Assembly (NCBI GenBank): GCA_031283665.1
Contig: JAITBJ010000060.1
Coordinates: 1-11,471 of the forward strand
Direction of reading: 5' to 3'
DNA from: Candidatus Opitulatrix cubana
GTDB taxonomy: Bacteria; Actinomycetota; Actinomycetes; Actinomycetales; Bifidobacteriaceae
Length of the DNA: 11,471 nucleotides
Below the pieces are notes generated by a model, which had not been told where the DNA came from, did not search any database, and saw only the letters and a program-made list of their open reading frames with translations. Made by a program: the position numbers and the translations under genes. Numbering within the stretch: position 1 is the stretch's first letter; each line of letters begins with the position of its first letter. Shown one piece after another: positions 7,010-11,471 of the stretch.

Positions 7010-8702
7010 TTTTGATAACAGCAGATGGGTCCAGAATTTTCACACCATCCACATCTTTTAAATCATTTGCAAATGTAGCAAAGTTTGGATTTGCATTATA
7101 ATCTTTTAGATAAAAACCAATATAATAGTTGCCATGCTCTTTTGGTAAATCAAGTGTGGCAGAAACTTTATGAGTTAGAAGATCACGCTGCTTCATAGAT
7201 TTAAACTGTTTACACCATTCTCCTGTGATTGCTGCTGTGCAAAGTGCAAAACCTTTAGATGTGATAGCATCATACGAGCTATACGGTATCCAACCCTCAG
7301 ATGTGTTTTCAGGTAAATTAGATGTGGAAACTACTTTATTTGTATCAGCATTTATCACAGCAAAGCCTGATGTCATTCTAAAAGGCTGTGCGAAACCATA
7401 GTTTTTCAAATCTATTGAAATATCCACTTTACTATTTGCGACTTTCATATTTCCATCAGTAATTTTCAAACGATAACCTAAATAATCGCGAATATATTCA
7501 AATGCTGTAATGGAGCTTCCTGATGAGGCATAAGGAAAGTTTCCTTCTGTGATTCTGCCATTTACTACTTGCAAATTTTTATGTTTGTAACGGTCTAGGG
7601 TAAACTTTTCAGGATTAGTGACTGACGAATTGCATTTTGCATTATCTTTCCAAGGGTCTGCACTGCCTATCTGATAAACAAGATAAGCGTGAGTGAAATC
7701 CAAAACTGTGGTCCTTGTTTGAGCCATCCTGCCAGCAAAGTTCAAAAATCTCAACTCCATATCATTTGTATTAGGCTCAAAAATAGGAGATTTTGGTTTA
7801 TATCCTGCCTCATATAAATTACAACCCCACCATGTTTCCATTGAGTTCAAACTCGTAAGCGGATGACTAGTTTTCATTTTTGTCATATCATGGCCTTTCC
7901 ACGTAATAGAGTCACCCATATTAAATTCTCCTATAAAATGGTCTGAATGATATGCATCTCTTGCAGCATCTTCAGCTGTCCAATTAGGTGTTACAAAATC
8001 AACATATTGATGTTCTACATCTATATCTTTAGGCGTATTATCTAACACAATTCTATAAATAGCGCCTAAATCGTGATTTTTAGCACAGCTTTTTGTCCAT
8101 TCGCTCCAGCCACAAACTGTTCCTGCTTGAATCACTAAAATAGCATCTTTATTCGCTTCAAGAGTAGATTTTAATGATTGCCAAAGTCCTCTAGCATTAT
8201 CAACAGATGGCTCTACTGCTTGTTCCCAATTAAATGCCAATCTAAAAACCGCTTTTACATTATATTCACGCAAAATAGAAAAAACTGTATTCACCCTGTC
8301 CAAGAACTCCTGATCAAATGACGATTTATCTGCATACGATTCCGCAAGCATACGCAAATAAACTGTTTTAGGTTTATCATAATCTGCATATGTGCTGCCC
8401 TTGAATGTGTTCATCATATCGTATATTTCATGATACCTGTAGGTTCCCCAATCATCTTTGGAATCAGTACAAGGCCTTCCGCCAACCACTGAATCACAGA
8501 CTATCATTTCAGGCCCAAATCCTCTATTAGGATTCTCAAGCATTTGCATATCAGTGTCTTGAGATATATTTTGATCTATATTCAGGTCTATATTTGTGTC
8601 ATTTGCATCGGCTTTAAAATTTGCTACTCCAGCTGCCGCAACCACAGCAAACGCTGCTATCAAAACAACTAAAACAGTTGAAAATCTTTGAATTAGTTTC
8701 AT
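7005..8702 (-). CDS. Exported DUF4874/DUF4832-like protein
   Basis: Predicted secreted protein of 565 aa; function not established. It has a signal peptide (Lys2, Arg6, hydrophobic core about 8-26) and an Asp/Asn-rich linker (31-52). A region at about 55-240 resembles DUF4874 (ENPNRGFGPEM, then VYLRMLAESY and VKAVFRLAFNWEQ, reminiscent of a TIM-barrel glycosidase). A region at about 240-550 resembles DUF4832 (HSDHFIGEFNMGDS, FAGRMAQTRTTVLDF, YIRDYLGYRLKI, then a beta-rich end). Eight cysteines include three CX8C pairs (69/78, 197/206, 488/497), plus Cys294 and Cys357, as expected for disulfides outside the cell. Related proteins are often thought to act on polysaccharides, but this is inference. 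Unlike most of its neighbours it has a strong Shine-Dalgarno, a leader, and an inverted repeat over its likely promoter, suggesting regulated expression. Confidence 0.78.
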   Translation of the reverse strand: MKLIQRFSTVLVVLIAAFAVVAAAGVANFKADANDTNIDLNIDQNISQDTDMQMLENPNRGFGPEMIVCDSVVGGRPCTDSKDDWGTYRYHEIYDMMNTFKGSTYADYDKPKTVYLRMLAESYADKSSFDQEFLDRVNTVFSILREYNVKAVFRLAFNWEQAVEPSVDNARGLWQSLKSTLEANKDAILVIQAGTVCGWSEWTKSCAKNHDLGAIYRIVLDNTPKDIDVEHQYVDFVTPNWTAEDAARDAYHSDHFIGEFNMGDSITWKGHDMTKMKTSHPLTSLNSMETWWGCNLYEAGYKPKSPIFEPNTNDMELRFLNFAGRMAQTRTTVLDFTHAYLVYQIGSADPWKDNAKCNSSVTNPEKFTLDRYKHKNLQVVNGRITEGNFPYASSGSSITAFEYIRDYLGYRLKITDGNMKVANSKVDISIDLKNYGFAQPFRMTSGFAVINADTNKVVSTSNLPENTSEGWIPYSSYDAITSKGFALCTAAITGEWCKQFKSMKQRDLLTHKVSATLDLPKEHGNYYIGFYLKDYNANPNFATFANDLKDVDGVKILDPSAVIKI

Positions 8703-8707
8703 ATTCT

Positions 8708-8713
8708 CTCCTT
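8708..8713 (-). promoter_or_regulatory. Strong ribosome binding site of the DUF4832-like gene
   Basis: On the minus strand AAGGAG (8713 to 8708, within TAAGGAGA) lies 5 nt before ATG 8702-8700. It is one of the two strongest Shine-Dalgarno sequences in the window and decides the start. Confidence 0.8.
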
Positions 8714-8749
8714 ATTCTAATTACATTATTAAAAACGGTGTATACCTAA

Positions 8750-8755
8750 ATTATA
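8750..8755 (-). promoter_or_regulatory. Second candidate -10 (TATAAT) of the DUF4832-like gene
   Basis: A perfect TATAAT on the minus strand, about 47 nt before the start codon, would give a leader of roughly 40 nt including the Shine-Dalgarno. It is not an extended -10 and no good -35 is visible. In AT-rich DNA this may be chance. Confidence 0.3.
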
Positions 8756-8788
8756 ATAATTTTCTACATAAAAACCCATAAAAATAAG

Positions 8789-8814
8789 CAATTGTAACAA
8801 AATTATAACAATTG
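8789..8814. promoter_or_regulatory. 26-bp inverted repeat over an extended -10 element (candidate operator)
   Basis: Perfect 7-bp arms CAATTGT (8789-8795) and ACAATTG (8808-8814) are separated by 12 bp, with further partial symmetry inside. On the minus strand the extended -10 element TGTTATAAT (8810 to 8802) lies within it, so a bound regulator would block transcription toward the DUF4832-like gene. The nearest starts are that gene (minus, ~87 nt away) and thioredoxin (plus, ~74 nt away). No regulator gene is in the window. The rest of the 185-nt intergenic region holds nothing else I can identify apart from the promoters listed. Confidence 0.45.
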
Positions 8815-8872
8815 GTTTTATCATAAAGGAATTTACTATATAAATACTTGGAAGTTATTAATCAGTGCTTCA

Positions 8873-8881
8873 TGATAAACT
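8873..8881 (+). promoter_or_regulatory. Extended -10 promoter for a leaderless thioredoxin mRNA
   Basis: TGATAAACT (TAAACT at 8876-8881) is followed by TTATAT and ATG 8888, again a 6-nt gap. It differs from the other three copies only within the NNN part and the preceding base of the hexamer. No Shine-Dalgarno is present. Confidence 0.6.
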
Positions 8882-8887
8882 TTATAT

Positions 8888-9205
8888 ATGGAAATCATAC
8901 ATATCACAAATGAAAACTTTGAAGAAATCAAAAGCAAAACTCCTGCACTAATAGTCGATTTTTGGGCTAGCTGGTGCGTGCCGTGTAAGCAGTTTGCACC
9001 AATTTTTGAAAAAGCGGCCCTTTCTCATTCTGATATACAGTTTGCAAAAGTGGATGTGGACCAAAATAAAGAAACTGCTATGGCTTATAAAATCTCTTCA
9101 ATACCAACTATTTTAGCTTTCAAAAACGGTGAACAAATTTTTTCAAAAATTGGTGCTATGAAGCCAGATGAATTTGAGGAGCTTGCAAAACAGCTAACAG
9201 AATAA
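8888..9205 (+). CDS. trxA: Thioredoxin with a CVPC active site
   Basis: Small cytoplasmic thiol-disulfide oxidoreductase of 105 aa, a full-length single thioredoxin domain. The active site is at 29-33 (WCVPC, Cys30 and Cys33), with the buried Asp24 in VDFWASWC and the cis-proline Pro73 (SIPT). There is no signal peptide. The usual CGPC has Val instead of Gly, a change seen in some TlpA-like proteins and expected to shift redox potential. No thioredoxin reductase gene is nearby, although trxB-trxA often follows the NUDIX–DUF6049–murJ block in actinobacteria. It is the first gene of a likely operon with the acyl-CoA ligase, 11 nt downstream. Confidence 0.93.
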   Translation: MEIIHITNENFEEIKSKTPALIVDFWASWCVPCKQFAPIFEKAALSHSDIQFAKVDVDQNKETAMAYKISSIPTILAFKNGEQIFSKIGAMKPDEFEELAKQLTE

Positions 9206-9216
9206 AAGCATCATAA

Positions 9217-11001
9217 ATGTATAAAATAAAAAACATAAAATCTAGCGACACTAACTGCACTGTTTTGCAAAACAGAGTTCGCAGAATGCCTAATGAAAAA
9301 CTAATCGCCTATAAGACCAAATACGGAAGCTGGGTTTACCTGACTGCTAATTCATTTTATGAATATGTGATTAAGGTGGCAAAAGGCCTTGTAGCTAGCG
9401 GCATCAAAAAGAATGACAAAATTGGAGTGATGGCTCATACTTCATTTGAATGGGTCACTTTAGATTTTGCAGCGTGGACAATTGGTGCAGTGGTGGTGCC
9501 AATCTATGAAACATCATCTGGAAAGCAAATAGAGTTTATTTGCAATGATGCTCAAATTAAATTGCTATTTGTAGAAAATGCAGAACTTCATAAAAATGTG
9601 AAATTAGTATACGACAAATTAAAAACTGTAAAACTCATTCGCAATTTGGAAGAAAACGCTCTTGACGAACTTGAAACTCTAGGGCAGTCAATTAAAACTA
9701 AACAGATTAAAGAACTTGAAAAGGCTGTCAAATCATCTGATTTAGCAACTATTGTTTATACTTCTGGCTCCACAGGAAAGCATAAGGGTGTAGAAATACA
9801 GCATAAAGCATTTTTATCAGTAGTCTATTCATCTAATGAAGCACTTCCTGAATTGGTGCAAAAACCAGACAGCTCTTTTTTGCTATTTTTGCCACTTGCA
9901 CATGTGTTTGCTCGATTTGCAGTGCTTGCTATCACAGAGGGAGTTTCTCTTTTAGCGCTATCAGGAAATATAGACACTTTACTAAATGATTTGCGATATA
10001 TAAAACCTGATTATATAATAGGAGTTCCTCGTATATTTGAAAAGGTTTATAACGCTGCATCTCAAAAAGCTGGTGCTGGTGTGAAAGGCAAAATCTTCAA
10101 GCGAGCAGCCCAATTAGCAATAAAATACTCTAAAGCGCTTGATAGCCAAACCGGTTTAACTCCTGATTTAATCTCTCAAAGACTTTTTTATGATAATTTA
10201 GTTTATAAGCAAATTAGAGAAGTGCTTGGTGGAAAAATGGAAAACTGCGTATGCGGCGGTGCTGCTTTAGATCCTGATATTGCACATTTTTTCCGCGGAG
10301 TAGGAATAAATGTGTTAGAGGGCTATGGGCTTACCGAAATCACAGCTCCTGCTATGTGCAACAGAGTTAACAATAATAAAATAGGCACAATTGGTTTACC
10401 ATTTAAAGGTGTGGAAGTGAAAATTGCGTTAGATGGCGAGCTCTTAATTAAAACGCCTAGCGCTTTCAAAGGCTACTATAAGGACCCTGAATTAACAAAA
10501 GAAGTTTTAAAAGATGGCTGGCTTTATACAGGAGATTTAGCAGAAGCAGATGATGACGGATTTATTAAATTAGTTGGCAGAAAAAAAGATATTATTGTCA
10601 CTGCTGGCGGAAAAAATGTGTCTCCTGCTCCGCTTGAGCAAATTGTTCAATCAAATCCACTTGTTTCACATTGCGTGGTGGTGGGAGATAAAAAAGCATT
10701 TATCTCTGCACTGGTGACACTTGATATGGGAGGAGTGAATGTGTGGGCAAAGAAAAACAGAATAAAAGAGCCTACTATACAAAAAGCTGCAAAAAATAAA
10801 GCAATAATTGCCGAGATTCAAAGAACTATAGATGAGGCAAATGAGACCGTTTCCAGAGCAGAATCTATTCGCAAGTTTATAATTTTGCCAGAAGAGTTTA
10901 CTATTGAAAACGGCTGCCTAACAGCATCTATGAAAATTATTAGACGAAACATTTTAAAGACTTTTGAAAAGGAGATAAATCGTGAAATATACAAAAAATA
11001 A
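9217..11001 (+). CDS. Long-chain fatty acid–CoA ligase (AMP-forming, FadD15-like)
   Basis: Activates a fatty acid through an acyl-AMP intermediate to acyl-CoA in the cytoplasm, feeding lipid synthesis or breakdown. Motifs of the adenylate-forming family are in order: ATP-binding YTSGSTGKHKGV (181-192), PLAHVFARF (226-234), GYGLTE (369-374), YTGDL (437-441), GRKKDIIVTAGGKNVSP (454-470), and the C-terminal catalytic Lys573 in LTASMKIIRR. The length of 594 aa matches FadD15-type enzymes. The start at 9217 keeps the conserved N-terminal region (NRVRRMPNEKLIAYK). It has neither a good Shine-Dalgarno nor an extended -10 before it, and probably depends on read-through from thioredoxin. Its 3' end overlaps the next gene by 20 nt. 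The chain length of the substrate cannot be deduced. Confidence 0.93.
   Translation: MYKIKNIKSSDTNCTVLQNRVRRMPNEKLIAYKTKYGSWVYLTANSFYEYVIKVAKGLVASGIKKNDKIGVMAHTSFEWVTLDFAAWTIGAVVVPIYETSSGKQIEFICNDAQIKLLFVENAELHKNVKLVYDKLKTVKLIRNLEENALDELETLGQSIKTKQIKELEKAVKSSDLATIVYTSGSTGKHKGVEIQHKAFLSVVYSSNEALPELVQKPDSSFLLFLPLAHVFARFAVLAITEGVSLLALSGNIDTLLNDLRYIKPDYIIGVPRIFEKVYNAASQKAGAGVKGKIFKRAAQLAIKYSKALDSQTGLTPDLISQRLFYDNLVYKQIREVLGGKMENCVCGGAALDPDIAHFFRGVGINVLEGYGLTEITAPAMCNRVNNNKIGTIGLPFKGVEVKIALDGELLIKTPSAFKGYYKDPELTKEVLKDGWLYTGDLAEADDDGFIKLVGRKKDIIVTAGGKNVSPAPLEQIVQSNPLVSHCVVVGDKKAFISALVTLDMGGVNVWAKKNRIKEPTIQKAAKNKAIIAEIQRTIDEANETVSRAESIRKFIILPEEFTIENGCLTASMKIIRRNILKTFEKEINREIYKK
10969..10974 (+). promoter_or_regulatory. 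Ribosome binding site of the glycosyltransferase gene
   Basis: AAGGAG within AAAAGGAGAT lies 7 nt before GTG 10982, inside the end of the acyl-CoA ligase gene. Its strength and spacing support a GTG start for the next gene. Confidence 0.75.
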
Positions 11002-11471
11002 TCTATTAGATTTAGCAGTGGTAATACCCGCATATAATGAAGAGCAGACAATCAAAGCAGTGGTAGATGATTGCATAAAAGCGCTAAAAAAAATAAAAAA
11101 CAGTGCTATTTTTGTTTACGATAATAACTCTTACGACAAAACAGCACAAATTGTAAACTCTATAAAAAATGATAAAGTGGTTTATAAAAAATGCTCTCAG
11201 CAAGGAAAAGGGTTTGTGATTAGAAAAGCATTCAGAGAAGTGGATGCAAGGTGTTTAATAATGCTTGATGGAGATATGACTTATCCGGCAGCCGACATTC
11301 CAAAGCTTTATGAAATGCTTTTGGAAAATGATTTAGATATGGTGATTGGAGACAGACTCTCTTCGTCATATTTCACAGAGAATAAGCGGCCTTTTCACAA
11401 TTTTGGCAACACACTTATTCGCAAATCTATTAACACGCTTTTTAAAGCAGAAATTAAAGACATCCTAACAG
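10982..11471 (+). CDS. Family 2 glycosyltransferase, dolichol-phosphate-sugar synthase type (5' part)
   Basis: The first 163 codons are visible; the gene runs off the right edge. The GT-A fold motifs are VVIPAYNEE (13-21), VYDNNSYDKT (45-54), QGKGFVIRKAF (74-84), the metal-binding DGD in MLDGDMTYP (94-102), and VIGDRLSSSYFTENKR (121-136) followed by HNFGN. This pattern is characteristic of the GT2 group that transfers a sugar from a nucleotide donor to a lipid phosphate or similar acceptor. It starts at GTG, is backed by a strong Shine-Dalgarno, and overlaps the acyl-CoA ligase gene by 20 nt, so it is in the same operon. Possible C-terminal membrane helices lie outside the window. Donor and acceptor are unknown. 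Confidence 0.9.
   Translation, partial: MKYTKNNLLDLAVVIPAYNEEQTIKAVVDDCIKALKKIKNSAIFVYDNNSYDKTAQIVNSIKNDKVVYKKCSQQGKGFVIRKAFREVDARCLIMLDGDMTYPAADIPKLYEMLLENDLDMVIGDRLSSSYFTENKRPFHNFGNTLIRKSINTLFKAEIKDILT

Noticed and set aside
10818..11051. 77-codon reading frame on the minus strand
   Set aside because: It is antisense to the end of the acyl-CoA ligase gene and the start of the glycosyltransferase gene, both well supported by motifs.
1..11471. CRISPR array, insertion sequence, tRNA or rRNA genes
   Set aside because: Coding density is very high, intergenic gaps are under 200 nt, and none of them shows regular repeats, transposase fragments or cloverleaf-like sequence.

Overview
The window looks like a piece of an AT-rich actinobacterial chromosome (about one third G+C by eye). 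The strongest evidence is the block NUDIX hydrolase – large secreted protein with a C-terminal anchor (DUF6049 type) – murJ, which matches the mycobacterial Rv3908 (mutT4)–Rv3909–Rv3910 (murJ) order. A FadD15-type acyl-CoA ligase, a DEDDh oligoribonuclease and apparent leaderless transcripts also fit Actinobacteria. The low G+C suggests a reduced, possibly host-associated lineage, perhaps near Bifidobacteriales or Actinomycetales. I cannot name the species.

Layout. 1-866 (+): the tail of an unidentified gene, then an ABC permease of the NitT/TauT/ThiX type. 894-5327 (+): the NUDIX–DUF6049–murJ operon, which starts at its own promoter and has overlapping or nearly touching genes. 5340-5885 (+): orn, whose promoter overlaps the murJ stop codon. 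5896-6909 (-): an RluA/RluD-family pseudouridine synthase convergent with orn, with a candidate terminator at its 3' end. 7005-8702 (-): an exported DUF4874/DUF4832-like protein with a strong Shine-Dalgarno sequence. 8703-8887: a divergent intergenic region holding a 26-bp inverted repeat. 8888-11471 (+): thioredoxin, acyl-CoA ligase, and the start of a family 2 glycosyltransferase that runs off the window. I saw no tRNA, rRNA, CRISPR array or insertion sequence.

How the genes fit together. Most of the genes are housekeeping: lipid II flipping (MurJ), nucleotide clean-up (NUDIX), RNA turnover (Orn), rRNA modification, thiol redox and fatty-acid activation. The main accessory gene is the exported DUF4832-like protein.

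The most notable signal is regulatory. Four genes (NUDIX, orn, the pseudouridine synthase, thioredoxin) each have an extended -10 element, TGATANNNT, exactly 6 nt before the ATG. This is the geometry of leaderless mRNAs. Several of the other genes instead show Shine-Dalgarno sequences. I found no clear new multi-gene system. The more unusual points are the promoter family, the palindrome over the DUF4832 promoter, three CX8C pairs in the exported protein, a CVPC thioredoxin, and an SRLD in place of HRLD in the pseudouridine synthase.
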